Made by a program: the position numbers and the translations under genes
Part shown: one piece after another, positions 24,688 to 32,941 of the stretch
Layout: every line of letters begins with the position of its first letter
How positions within the stretch are numbered: position 1 is the stretch's first letter
Notes under the pieces: generated by a model
Told to the model about the DNA's origin: nothing
The model's input: only the letters and a program-made list of their open reading frames with translations
Databases searched by the model: none
DNA from: Spirochaetales bacterium
Lineage (GTDB): Bacteria; Spirochaetota; GWE2-31-10
Length of the DNA: 35,646 nucleotides
Assembly (NCBI GenBank): GCA_017624275.1
Contig: JAGANG010000050.1
Span: forward strand, 1-35,646
Reading direction: 5' to 3'

Positions 24688-25947
24688 TTATTTTTTCTTG
24701 CCCATAAGTTTCATCATTGTCTTTTTTGAAATAGCAATATCTTCACCTTTAGCTGCTGAAGCTTCTGTTGCTGCATCGCCATTTTCAGAATTTGCTAATT
24801 CTTTTGCTTTCTTTTCTTCTCTTTCTTGAATTGCTTCTATTTTCTTAATTTTATCTTTTGATAAAGATCTTTCAAAAGCAAGAGCAATTGTTGAAGCTAA
24901 GAAAAGCGTAGAAATCGTACCGGCAACAATACCGATCATAATAACAAATGCAAATCCTTTTATGTTGCTTCCACCAAAAATAAACAATGCTATAACAGGG
25001 AACAAAGTTGTTATTGATGTAATGAAAGTACGTCCTAAAGTTTGACTCAATGATACATTAAAGATTTTATCCGGATGCTCATCTTTCATAATTTTAGAAT
25101 TTTCACGAACACGGTCAAAGATTACGATTGTATCGTTTATTGAGTAACCGATAATTGTAAGTATCGCAGCAACAACTGTAAGATCCAATTCTATTTCAAA
25201 CAAACTTACCATACCCAAACAAATAAGAGCATCATGAACAAGAGCTAAAACTCCGGCTACAGCAAACTGAAATTTAAATCTGATAGTAACATAAAGTAAT
25301 ATTACTGCTACTACAAATGCAATCAACATGATTGCCTGTCCTCTCATTCCTTTAGAAGATGCAGGCGAAACAGTATTTGTACTGTCATTTACTGCATTCT
25401 TCAATACAATCTCAGCATCTGATACAGAAATAATACCTTCAATTTTTTCTTCGTTTTGAAGTTTTGCATTAGCTTCTTCAAAATCTTCACCGGTCAATTT
25501 ATATTCTGCTCCATATTCTTTATTAAGCATTTCAAACATTTTTTCTGTTTTCTTGCCTAAATATTGTGCCGGTGTTAAATCAGGCTGAGTTTTTCTTAGC
25601 TCTTCCAATTCTTTTTCATCATCTTCGGTAAGACCAGTTTTTACCAAGAATGAACTTGCTTTCCCGATTTGCTGCTTTTCATTAAGAATAACTTCTTGTA
25701 CGTTACTACCGAGTCCCGCTTCTTTTGCCAATTCTCGAATTTTTTCAATAGAAGCCCCGGAATAAACTGTAATTCTTTGGCTTACCCCTCCCTGAAAATC
25801 AATACCTACATTAAAATTCTTAGAAGTTAAAAATCCTAAAGGAAGGCTTTTCGGAAGAAAAACTGTCCAAAGGCTGACCAACATACAAACTATAATTATT
25901 GGCAGCATAATCTTTTGTATTTTTACGAAATCTATTACTCTTTTCAT
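24688..25947 (-). CDS. secF: Protein translocase subunit SecF, long form
   Basis: SecF works with SecD to pull exported proteins through SecYEG using the proton gradient. Diagnostic motifs are the first periplasmic GIDFQGGV segment (about residue 48), the membrane segments VVAAILTIIGYSINDTIVIFDRVREN, and TSITTLFPVIALFIFGG. At 419 residues it is longer than the usual 300-320. The extra length lies in an enlarged periplasmic loop (about 60-195, Glu/Lys-rich) and in a charged cytoplasmic tail (about 370-419). It begins 5 bases after secD. Confidence 0.94.
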   Translation of the reverse strand: MKRVIDFVKIQKIMLPIIIVCMLVSLWTVFLPKSLPLGFLTSKNFNVGIDFQGGVSQRITVYSGASIEKIRELAKEAGLGSNVQEVILNEKQQIGKASSFLVKTGLTEDDEKELEELRKTQPDLTPAQYLGKKTEKMFEMLNKEYGAEYKLTGEDFEEANAKLQNEEKIEGIISVSDAEIVLKNAVNDSTNTVSPASSKGMRGQAIMLIAFVVAVILLYVTIRFKFQFAVAGVLALVHDALICLGMVSLFEIELDLTVVAAILTIIGYSINDTIVIFDRVRENSKIMKDEHPDKIFNVSLSQTLGRTFITSITTLFPVIALFIFGGSNIKGFAFVIMIGIVAGTISTLFLASTIALAFERSLSKDKIKKIEAIQEREEKKAKELANSENGDAATEASAAKGEDIAISKKTMMKLMGKKK

Positions 25948-25952
25948 AACAA

Positions 25953-27761
25953 TTATTTCCCCCTAAATAATGATACTGCACGTAATGTTTTAAAATTCGT
26001 TCCAGAATTAATAGTATCCCAAATCAATCTTGTAATGAATAACGATGTGAACAATGTTGAAACAACACCCATACAAAGAGTTACTGCAAAACCTTTAATT
26101 GCACCGGTACCAAATAATGAAATACCTATAGCAGCAATAAATGTTGTTATATTTCCATCCATAATAGCCCAGAACGCTTTTTCATATCCTAAAGTTATAG
26201 ATGTAGTAAAGCTCTTTCCACTTCTGAATTCTTCTTTTACACGCTCATAAATAAGTACATTTGAGTCTACTGCCATACCGAGAGTTAAGATAATACCCGC
26301 AATACCCGGCAAAGTTAATGTACCGTTAAACATTCCCATTCCAGCAAGCAAGAAGAACAAGTTGAATACCAATGCGATATCAGCAACAATTCCACCTAAG
26401 CTGTAAACAAAAATCATAAATACTACAGTTATAATTACACCTACAAGCAATGCAAACAATCCACTTCTGATTGAGTCTTTTCCTAATGATGCACCGATAG
26501 TATTTTCTTCTGCAATTTCCAAAGGAATATTCAAACTTCCTGAACGAAGAATTTTTGCCATATCATCAAGTTCTTCATAAGATAAATTTCCCAATGTAAC
26601 TTGGCTTCTTCCGTTAGGAATTTCACTTTGTACTACAGGACTTTGCAATACAACATCATCAAGAATAATAGCAATCTGACGACCGATATTTTCTCTTGTT
26701 GCTTTTGCCCATCTATCAACAGCTTCACCTTCCAATGTAAAATTAATTACATAACGTCCCAAATTGTCTGGATCTACAGTAGCTGATTTTACTTTTGGAT
26801 TATCACCTAAAAGTGATTCTTTAGAAACTACAATAAAAGGTACCTGAGAATAATCTTCTCCGTATTTATCTTTGTTCGATACTCTTAACGCTTCTGTATC
26901 AGGAGGTAATTGAGACAATATTTCCGGATTGATATTTCCTTTATTGTCAACAAACATTTTACCTTCAGAATCATATTTTCTTTTTAGTTCTGAAAGTAAT
27001 TCAGAACCTTCTTTAGAAACAACTTTAAATTCAAGAACACCGACTGTTTCTATGATTTTTCTCAAATCACTTGTTTCTTTTACACCTGGTAAATTAATAA
27101 CAATTTTATGTTGTTCTTTAATTTTCTGAATTGAAACTTCAGATACTCCGAATTTATTAATTCGGTTTTCAATCATTAAAACAGCATTATCTAAAGCTGC
27201 TGCTTTGTCTGCATCTGTTGTAGCTTTACCTTCTACTGACGGATGATCAAAATTCAAAGTTACAACAGCATAAGCTCCACCTTGCAAGTCAAGTCCTAAC
27301 TTAATCGCACTGTTTTTTACTTTTCGTTTTGCATCAAATTCTGCAGTATAATAATTTTCCAATGCCTTTTTTGCTACTTTTTCTACAAGAAGATTTTTCT
27401 CTTCTTCTGTTTTGTTATTATAGCTATACATATCAAAAAGAATATTCTTCATATCGTTAAATGAAGCATTTGAAGCCAATTTTAATTTTTTCGCACTTAC
27501 TGAATTATATTCTTTTAATTTTCGACTAATTTCTTTCTTTAAAACTTTTAATTCTTTATCGCCTGCATTAGCGTCATTAAAAGCTTTCAAGCCATTTTCA
27601 ATACGAGTATTAATTTCACTTTTCAATCGAACACCGGAAAGACCTGCTTCATCACGATCTTTTTCCTTGTAAACAAAATACCATGTAATTGAAGGCATTA
27701 AGAAATAGAATCCGCCTGCCAAACAAATTAACAGGATTAATAATCTGCTACTTTTCTTCAT
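25953..27761 (-). CDS. secD: Protein translocase subunit SecD
   Basis: SecD is the larger partner of SecF. From ATG 27761-27759 it has 602 residues. It has an N-terminal membrane anchor (MKKSSRLLILLICLAGGFYF) and a large periplasmic region with KLGLDLQGGAYAVVTLNF, EVSIQKI and INLPGVKE. Five membrane segments follow, containing GIAGIILTLGMAVDSNVLIYERVKEE. A longer frame to 27815 lies inside yajC and has no extra support. The chosen start overlaps the end of yajC by 14 bases, and the binding site GAGGTG lies inside yajC, implying translational coupling. Confidence 0.95.
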   Translation of the reverse strand: MKKSSRLLILLICLAGGFYFLMPSITWYFVYKEKDRDEAGLSGVRLKSEINTRIENGLKAFNDANAGDKELKVLKKEISRKLKEYNSVSAKKLKLASNASFNDMKNILFDMYSYNNKTEEEKNLLVEKVAKKALENYYTAEFDAKRKVKNSAIKLGLDLQGGAYAVVTLNFDHPSVEGKATTDADKAAALDNAVLMIENRINKFGVSEVSIQKIKEQHKIVINLPGVKETSDLRKIIETVGVLEFKVVSKEGSELLSELKRKYDSEGKMFVDNKGNINPEILSQLPPDTEALRVSNKDKYGEDYSQVPFIVVSKESLLGDNPKVKSATVDPDNLGRYVINFTLEGEAVDRWAKATRENIGRQIAIILDDVVLQSPVVQSEIPNGRSQVTLGNLSYEELDDMAKILRSGSLNIPLEIAEENTIGASLGKDSIRSGLFALLVGVIITVVFMIFVYSLGGIVADIALVFNLFFLLAGMGMFNGTLTLPGIAGIILTLGMAVDSNVLIYERVKEEFRSGKSFTTSITLGYEKAFWAIMDGNITTFIAAIGISLFGTGAIKGFAVTLCMGVVSTLFTSLFITRLIWDTINSGTNFKTLRAVSLFRGK

Positions 27762-28131
27762 TGTTCTTTTCCACCTCTTCTTCTTTTTCTTTATTATCCG
27801 CTGCAGCAGGCTCATCTTTTCCGTGTCCTTCTACAGTTGAAATAGCATTTTTGTCAAAAGTAATTTCAGCTCTGTCGTCAATACGAACAACAACAACTTT
27901 ATCCTTTACAGAAACTACTTTTCCATGAATACCCCCGATAGTAACTACACGGTCACCTTTCTTTAGGTTACTCAATTTTTGTGCTAATTCTTTTCTTTTC
28001 TTACTTTGTGGGCGAATTAAGAAAACCCAATAAACCACAAGCATGATAACTAGAAATACCATAAAACCCATCTGACTGCCGGCTGCAGCTTGAGGATTGG
28101 CAGCTTGTGCTAAAAAGAAGCCATTCAACAT
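27748..28131 (-). CDS. yajC: Preprotein translocase subunit YajC
   Basis: YajC is the small membrane subunit that joins SecDF. The 127 residues have one membrane segment (about 22-42, MGFMVFLVIMLVVYWVFLI), then RPQSKKRKE, the conserved LKKGDRVVTIGGIHGKVVSV core, and an acidic Glu/Lys tail. AAGGAG lies ten bases before the start. It is the first gene of yajC-secD-secF. Confidence 0.94.
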   Translation of the reverse strand: MLNGFFLAQAANPQAAAGSQMGFMVFLVIMLVVYWVFLIRPQSKKRKELAQKLSNLKKGDRVVTIGGIHGKVVSVKDKVVVVRIDDRAEITFDKNAISTVEGHGKDEPAAADNKEKEEEVEKNNEEK

Positions 28132-28246
28132 TCTATATATTCTCCTTATGTTTCGATTTAGTATAAAAATTCTTTCTCTAATAGAATAAAGACTAAATTT
28201 TTATCCAATAAAAATTTGGATGTTTGTTTATCATTTATACCACACA

Positions 28247-28321
28247 AAGTCAAGTTATAACCCAAATGATAAAAGCATGTATTTATAAAAATGACCACCC
28301 AGTCACTTTATAACTTGACTT
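28247..28321. promoter_or_regulatory. Inverted repeat pair between the divergent yajC and fabV genes
   Basis: AAGTCAAGTTATAA (28247-28260) and its exact complement TTATAACTTGACTT (28308-28321) are 47 bases apart. Each contains TTGACT reading away from the centre, towards yajC on one strand and fabV on the other. They could therefore be the -35 regions of two divergent promoters, or two operator sites for one regulator. For fabV, TACTTT (28338-28343) is 17 bases after TTGACT but is a poor -10. Confidence 0.4.
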
Positions 28322-28424
28322 CAAAATTAAACAATGATACTTTGCGTTACTCTGTTATGATAAAATATCAATTTAATAATTTTTGTTTATTTTGAAAAAA
28401 ACGTAATACTTTAAGGAGAAAATA

Positions 28425-29618
28425 ATGATTATTAAACCTATGCTCAGAAGTAACATGTGCTTTACTTCACATCCAGAAGGTTGTGACAAAATCGTAAAAG
28501 AACAAATTGACTATGTTAAAACTCTTCCTACAATAGACGGAGTTAAAAATGTTTTAGTTGTAGGTGCATCTACCGGATACGGATTATCATCAAGAATTTG
28601 TGCTGCATGGCAAATGAAAGCCAATACTGTCGGAATATTTTTTGAAAGAAATGCGGAGGGAACAAGAACTGCATCTGCCGGTTTATACAATTCCGTTGCA
28701 TTCGAAAAATATGCTGCCGAAACAGGCAATAAACATTACAGTATCAACGGCGATGCTTTTTCACATGAAATAAAAAAACAAACTATAGATTTAATAAAAA
28801 AAGAATTCGGAAAAATTGATTTGGTTGTATACAGTATTGCATCACCGAAAAGAACAAATCCGGATACAGGCGAAGTTACAGCATCATTTTTAAGAACTAT
28901 CGGAGAACCTTTTAATACTCGTACATTAAACATTAACACAGGGAAATTGACTCAAATTAGTTTAAATCCGGCAACAGAAGAAGAAATCGCCAAAACTGTT
29001 TACGTTATGGGCGGCGAAGACTGGAAAATGTGGATTGATGCTTTACAAAAAGCTGATGTCTTATCCGACAACGTAAAAACTGTTGCATATTCATATATCG
29101 GACCAAAACAAACAGCTCCGATTTACAGAAACGGAACTATAGGGAAAGCAAAAGAAGATCTTGAAAGAACAGCACACGAATTATGCGAAAAAATGGCTGA
29201 TATTAACGGTAAAGCGTATGTTTCCGTAAATAAAGGTCTTGTAACTCAAGCCAGCTCTGCAATTCCTGCCGTTCCTTTATACATTTCAATTCTTTATAAA
29301 GTAATGAAAAACAAAGGCTTACATGAAAAATGTATTCACCAAATTGCAAGACTTTTCAAAGATTTCCTTTACAACAAAGACGGCGTACCTACTGATGAAG
29401 AAGGACGTATCAGAATTGACGACTGGGAAATGCGTGAAGATGTTCAAAATGAAATCAGCAAAATATGGGATAATATCAGTGATGAAACCGTAAGCCAATA
29501 TTGTGATATTGCCGGATTTCAAGAAGAATTTTTCCAACTTTTCGGATTTGAAGTTCCGGGAGTTGATTATGAAAAAGATTCTGAACCTTCAGTTCAATTA
29601 AATCCGTTACCGTTATAA
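28425..29618 (+). CDS. fabV: Trans-2-enoyl-CoA/ACP reductase (FabV/TER)
   Basis: This NADH-dependent enzyme reduces the double bond of trans-2-enoyl thioesters, either in fatty-acid synthesis or in butyrate formation from crotonyl-CoA. The 397 residues match the family and closely resemble the T. denticola enzyme. Shared blocks are the N-terminal MIIKPMLRSNMCFTSHPEGC, the nucleotide-binding VLVVGASTGYGLSSRI, VYSIASPKRTNPDTGE, VMGGEDWKMWI and the catalytic region AYSYIGPKQT. YRNGTIGKAK there supplies the Tyr-X8-Lys pair. PAVPLYISILYKVMK and RIRIDDWE follow. AAGGAG lies upstream of the start. It is a single-gene unit with a terminator. Confidence 0.96.
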   Translation: MIIKPMLRSNMCFTSHPEGCDKIVKEQIDYVKTLPTIDGVKNVLVVGASTGYGLSSRICAAWQMKANTVGIFFERNAEGTRTASAGLYNSVAFEKYAAETGNKHYSINGDAFSHEIKKQTIDLIKKEFGKIDLVVYSIASPKRTNPDTGEVTASFLRTIGEPFNTRTLNINTGKLTQISLNPATEEEIAKTVYVMGGEDWKMWIDALQKADVLSDNVKTVAYSYIGPKQTAPIYRNGTIGKAKEDLERTAHELCEKMADINGKAYVSVNKGLVTQASSAIPAVPLYISILYKVMKNKGLHEKCIHQIARLFKDFLYNKDGVPTDEEGRIRIDDWEMREDVQNEISKIWDNISDETVSQYCDIAGFQEEFFQLFGFEVPGVDYEKDSEPSVQLNPLPL

Positions 29619-29640
29619 CTTGGTTTTTGAAATAATTTTA

Positions 29641-29692
29641 AAAGGCAGTCTTTATGAATTTAGAATTCTACAAGACAGCCTTTTTTTATTTT
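29641..29692. terminator. Terminator after fabV (convergent)
   Basis: The stem AAGGC-A-GTCTT (29642-29652)/AAGAC-A-GCCTT (29672-29682) has a central A-A mismatch and is followed by seven Ts. The convergent LOG gene ends at 29701, so it may also stop that transcript. Confidence 0.75.
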
Positions 29693-29700
29693 ATAAATAT

Positions 29701-30234
29701 TTATATCCTCAATACATCAAATATTTCATTTACTGAATTACATACTGAAAAAAGTTGCAGATTACCTTCATAAAGAAAGTTTTCATCAGTTGCTTTTTTT
29801 AATAAATCCAAAAGCGGCTGAAAATATCCGTTAATATTTACGACAATTATCGGTTTATTATGTCTGGATAATTGTTTAAGCGTAAGTATTTCAAAAAACT
29901 CCTCAAAAGTCCCGATTCCTCCCGGCATCATAACAAACGCATCAGATTTATCTTCCATCATCTGTTTTCGTTCACGCATTGTTTCTGTATAAAAAAAATA
30001 AGTACACCTATCTAACAATTGTTTTCTTTCTTTAAAAAAATGTGGAGCAATACCGATAACAGTACCTGATTTTTCCAACACACCCTTTGCAGCTGCTCCC
30101 ATAACACCGGAATTTCCACCGCCATATACTAATACATGTCCAAACTCAGCCAATTTTTTCCCGAATTCATTTGCTTTTTCTAAATAAACTTCCGGAATAT
30201 TATTCGATGAAGCACCGTACATACATACATTCAT
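29701..30234 (-). CDS. LOG-family protein (nucleoside monophosphate phosphoribohydrolase-like)
   Basis: From ATG 30234, which has AAGGAT six bases upstream, the protein has 177 residues starting MNVCMYGASSN. An upstream ATG at 30270 lies inside the Nudix gene and lacks a good site. The Rossmann-like fold carries the family signatures LVYGGGNSGVMGAAAKGVLE and MPGGIGTFEEFFE (PGGxGTxxE), with MRERKQMM before the latter. Members cleave the ribose-base bond of AMP or cytokinin nucleotides. In bacteria the physiological substrate is often unclear. It forms an operon with the Nudix gene 13 bases upstream. Confidence 0.88.
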   Translation of the reverse strand: MNVCMYGASSNNIPEVYLEKANEFGKKLAEFGHVLVYGGGNSGVMGAAAKGVLEKSGTVIGIAPHFFKERKQLLDRCTYFFYTETMRERKQMMEDKSDAFVMMPGGIGTFEEFFEILTLKQLSRHNKPIIVVNINGYFQPLLDLLKKATDENFLYEGNLQLFSVCNSVNEIFDVLRI

Positions 30235-30247
30235 TTTTTTATCCTTA

Positions 30248-30721
30248 CTATAAATCAATATTTTTTCCATTCAGAACGACCTGAATCAATCTCTGATATT
30301 CATAAGAAAGTTTTAATGAAAAGAAATCATTTTGTTCCCGCAACAATTTTAAGAAAATTTTATCACCTTCCCACATGGGTAAATTATTGAATTCTGATTT
30401 ATGTTTCCATGCCAATGAGCCTTCATTACAATCAGTTAATTCCCCGCTCCAATTATTCGCAGTATACAAAAACATATATTCAGTTTCCCACTCATTAGAA
30501 ACAAAAGTCACAATTCCGCGTAATTTCCATTCCAATAATGTCAATCCGGTTTCTTCATAAACTTCACGCAAAAGACATTCTTCCGGACTCTCACCTTCTT
30601 TGAATTTTCCTCCGATACCAATCCACTTTCCTGCATTAGGATCATTCTTTTTCTTATTTCGATACAACATAAGATAATCATCATTATCGTTTTCAATGTA
30701 GCATAATGTCGTATTTTTCAT
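30248..30721 (-). CDS. Nudix hydrolase (8-oxo-dGTP diphosphatase-like)
   Basis: The 157 residues contain a full Nudix box at about 38-60, GKFKEGESPEECLLREVYEETGL. Its fit to GX5EX7REUXEEXGU is complete, so the metal-binding glutamates are present. The preceding GKWIGIGGK is typical of MutT/MTH1-type enzymes that clean oxidised nucleotides. The substrate is inferred. Its ATG directly follows the stop of the DUF5662 gene (TAAATG), so translation is coupled. Confidence 0.9.
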   Translation of the reverse strand: MKNTTLCYIENDNDDYLMLYRNKKKNDPNAGKWIGIGGKFKEGESPEECLLREVYEETGLTLLEWKLRGIVTFVSNEWETEYMFLYTANNWSGELTDCNEGSLAWKHKSEFNNLPMWEGDKIFLKLLREQNDFFSLKLSYEYQRLIQVVLNGKNIDL

Positions 30722-31264
30722 TTAATACTCCATCTTTCCTTTTAATTTACGAATATAAAGAAAAGTTTCCTTTTCGCCTTTCTCGCTCAACATTCGCAAC
30801 AATTTTTCCAATAAATCAGATGTTTCCGGATGAATCACACGATGTTTTTTTGCATTCAGAAAATACTCCAACGAACTGGAGTCGGTGTAATCTCCTTTTT
30901 TATAAATTTTAGAAGCAGCAACACGATCACAAAACATTTCAATCACATAACGCAATGGCATTTTTACGGGAGCCATCATGTGAGTTTCTCGATTATAATC
31001 TGTCCAATATTCAAAATGATGCGGATTGCGTCCTTTATGATGAATCCACGCCAAAGAATATCCTTTTACGGCACGTTCACCTTCATTAGGACTGCGATTC
31101 CCTTGAAAATAACGAACTCCGGCAAAAAATTCTTTAGGACTATATTTTGATAAATCATGCAAACAACCTTGCCAAAATATTCCAGCTTTAAAACAATGGC
31201 GAATCACCATGTGCCGGTGTCGAGTAATTGTAGATAAATGTCCAAAAAAATTGCGAATAATCAT
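30722..31264 (-). CDS. DUF5662-family protein
   Basis: The protein has 180 residues from ATG 31264, six to seven bases after GGAG. A TTG four codons upstream overlaps that site and is rejected. It is rich in histidines: HRHMVIRHCFKAG, the HD-like CLHDLSKYSPKEF, WIHHKGRNPHHFEYW and MMAPVKMPLRYVIEMFCDRVAAS. This pattern matches DUF5662, a family of unknown function with a likely metal site. It is the first gene of a three-gene unit with the Nudix and LOG genes, which may act in nucleotide clean-up. That link is inference from context. Confidence 0.75.
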   Translation of the reverse strand: MIIRNFFGHLSTITRHRHMVIRHCFKAGIFWQGCLHDLSKYSPKEFFAGVRYFQGNRSPNEGERAVKGYSLAWIHHKGRNPHHFEYWTDYNRETHMMAPVKMPLRYVIEMFCDRVAASKIYKKGDYTDSSSLEYFLNAKKHRVIHPETSDLLEKLLRMLSEKGEKETFLYIRKLKGKMEY

Positions 31265-31294
31265 ATTTTTCTCCAAGTTTCTTCCAAGTCATAA

Positions 31295-31340
31295 AATAAA
31301 AAAAGATGAACTTCATCATTTGAATGATAAAATTCATCTT
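31295..31340 (-). terminator. Terminator after the dehydrogenase-fold gene
   Basis: AAGATGAA (31303-31310) and TTCATCTT (31333-31340), plus an inner ATCATT/AATGAT, form a long hairpin. On the minus strand it is followed by a seven-T run. It separates the flgM unit from the DUF5662 unit. Confidence 0.8.
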
Positions 31341-31364
31341 AATAAAATTTATTATAATTTTTTT

Positions 31365-32507
31365 CTAAAATGCCAGTTGCAAAATATTATAAAGCTCTTC
31401 ACTATTGCATATACGCGGTAAATAATTCATACCGTCAATTTTTACTGCACTGTCAGCAATTCCTATTAAATCATCCGTTTTTATGGAAAACTCCGATAAT
31501 TTACCAGGCAATTCCAAATCTTCAGCCAATTTTTTAACAAATTCAATAACTTTCACAGCGACATCAAGCATTGTTTTTGATTCTACATTAATCCCCATCG
31601 CTGCACCGATTCTTGCCAACTTTTCGGCACTTGACGGAATACAAAATTCAATCACATAAGGTAAAAGAGCCGAAGCCACACCCATATTTTTTGATTGCAT
31701 TTTTTGTTCAATTACTTCAGATACAGTACCAACAATCCCTATAGATGCCATACTAAGACCCAAAGATGTCATAAGACCGGACAAAGACAAAAACAATGCT
31801 GAATCAGAATCTTTATCTTTTACTGCAGAAACAATATATTTTGCTTGCATCTCAATAGCTTTTAAAAACATCATATCAGACAGAAAATTTGAATTCGTAG
31901 ATAAATATCCTTCTATTGCATTCGCTAAATTATTCATCATAATTTGCGATAAATTATCGTCTGATATTACAGTCGGATCATAAATCACATTACAAGGCTG
32001 TCCGTTTATTGCTTTCAATATACAAAGCTTTCGAGTACGCACATCAGTTATGATAAAATCATTTCTAAACATAAAAGGATTTTTCGATTCTGTAGGAACT
32101 TCTATGTAAGGAATTGATTCCTCTTTTATGCTTTCGCCGTCAATGTAATCATTAATAGATTTTGTATTTTTAATAAGCATTGCAATTGCCTTTGCAACAG
32201 AAAGAGTTCTCATTCCTCCCACTCCGACAATTACATCGCAATAAGATGCTCTTGCTAATAAAGCACCTTTATCAATAACATTTGTATTTAATGAAAATAT
32301 CTTTGCAGGAATATCATATAAAATTACTTCACAATTTCGTTCTGCCAATAATGTTTGGATTCGAGAAATAATCTTCCCACTTAACAATTCATTTTCAGTC
32401 ACCAAAAATACTTTATTGCCGACTGAACTGACTACGCTTCCTATTCTATTAAGTGAATCAATCCCGAACTTTAAATGTGAAGGAATGAAAAAATCAAAAA
32501 CCTGCAC
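31365..32507 (-). CDS. Iron-containing alcohol dehydrogenase-fold protein lacking its metal ligands
   Basis: This 380-residue protein aligns with group III (FucO-like) dehydrogenases from end to end: the N-terminal FDFFIPSHLKFG, VFLVTENELL, EVPTESKNP (usual PTTAGTGSE), NVIYDPTVIS, NAIEGYLSTNSNFLSD and GVASALLPYVIEF. The four metal ligands (Asp, His, His, His; FucO D196, H200, H263, H277) align with N192, N196, G260 and N274. The usual GGGS nucleotide loop is GGMR (97-100). It is therefore unlikely to be a metal-dependent alcohol dehydrogenase and may be a pseudoenzyme or sensor. It starts 18 bases after flgM and is closed by its own terminator, so it is probably cotranscribed with flgM. Confidence 0.82.
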   Translation of the reverse strand: MQVFDFFIPSHLKFGIDSLNRIGSVVSSVGNKVFLVTENELLSGKIISRIQTLLAERNCEVILYDIPAKIFSLNTNVIDKGALLARASYCDVIVGVGGMRTLSVAKAIAMLIKNTKSINDYIDGESIKEESIPYIEVPTESKNPFMFRNDFIITDVRTRKLCILKAINGQPCNVIYDPTVISDDNLSQIMMNNLANAIEGYLSTNSNFLSDMMFLKAIEMQAKYIVSAVKDKDSDSALFLSLSGLMTSLGLSMASIGIVGTVSEVIEQKMQSKNMGVASALLPYVIEFCIPSSAEKLARIGAAMGINVESKTMLDVAVKVIEFVKKLAEDLELPGKLSEFSIKTDDLIGIADSAVKIDGMNYLPRICNSEELYNILQLAF

Positions 32508-32525
32508 GAAAAGAACTCCCTTAAA

Positions 32526-32813
32526 TTACATTAAATCGTTAATGAATTTATCAGCTGTTTCACTTATAACAGCTACATCATTAAAATAATTAGGATTAGC
32601 AGCCAATTTTGCTTTCACTTCAGCTATTCTGTCGGCTCTTACATCCGGAGCAGATTTAACCATTTCAATAATACGTTTTTGTTCTGAACGAGTTAAAGCT
32701 TCATTAGATATACTAACACTGTCTTTAATATCAGTCTTTCTTACCTGAGACGCAGAATTCATTTTTGCATACTCATTAATACCATTAACTGAATTAATTT
32801 TATTAATACTCAT
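32526..32813 (-). CDS. flgM: Anti-sigma-28 factor FlgM
   Basis: FlgM holds the flagellar sigma factor sigma-28 inactive until the hook is complete and is then exported. From ATG 32813 (AAGGTGG about five bases upstream) it has 95 residues. An upstream GTG lies inside the binding site and is rejected. The N-terminal half is polar and low in order (SINKINSVNG, then KTDIKDSVSISNEA). The C-terminal half carries the sigma-binding pattern IIEMVKSAPDVRADRIAEVKAKLAANPNYFND. The promoter upstream looks sigma-28-dependent, as expected for a late flagellar gene. Confidence 0.88.
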   Translation of the reverse strand: MSINKINSVNGINEYAKMNSASQVRKTDIKDSVSISNEALTRSEQKRIIEMVKSAPDVRADRIAEVKAKLAANPNYFNDVAVISETADKFINDLM

Positions 32814-32837
32814 AAATACCACCTTTTGATAATATAT

Positions 32838-32864
32838 TTATCGACTTAAAAAGAAATAACTTAA
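32838..32864 (-). promoter_or_regulatory. Candidate sigma-28 promoter of flgM
   Basis: On the minus strand TTAA (32864-32861), a 15-base spacer and GTCGATAA (32845-32838) lie 25 bases before the flgM start. The sigma-28 consensus is TAAA-N15-GCCGATAA, so the -10 differs at one base and the -35 at one base. Confidence 0.5.
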
Positions 32865-32941
32865 CCTAAACAAAATTACCTGACAATAATTGTAAGCCAA
32901 GTCTATTCCAAAATAAAGTACTATAGTAAAAAATATTCAAT

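Noticed and set aside
27762-27815. Extended N-terminus of SecD (18 extra residues)
   Set aside because: The extension lies wholly inside yajC, is Lys/Arg-rich as a frame shadow, and would precede the true membrane anchor that begins at MKKSSRL.
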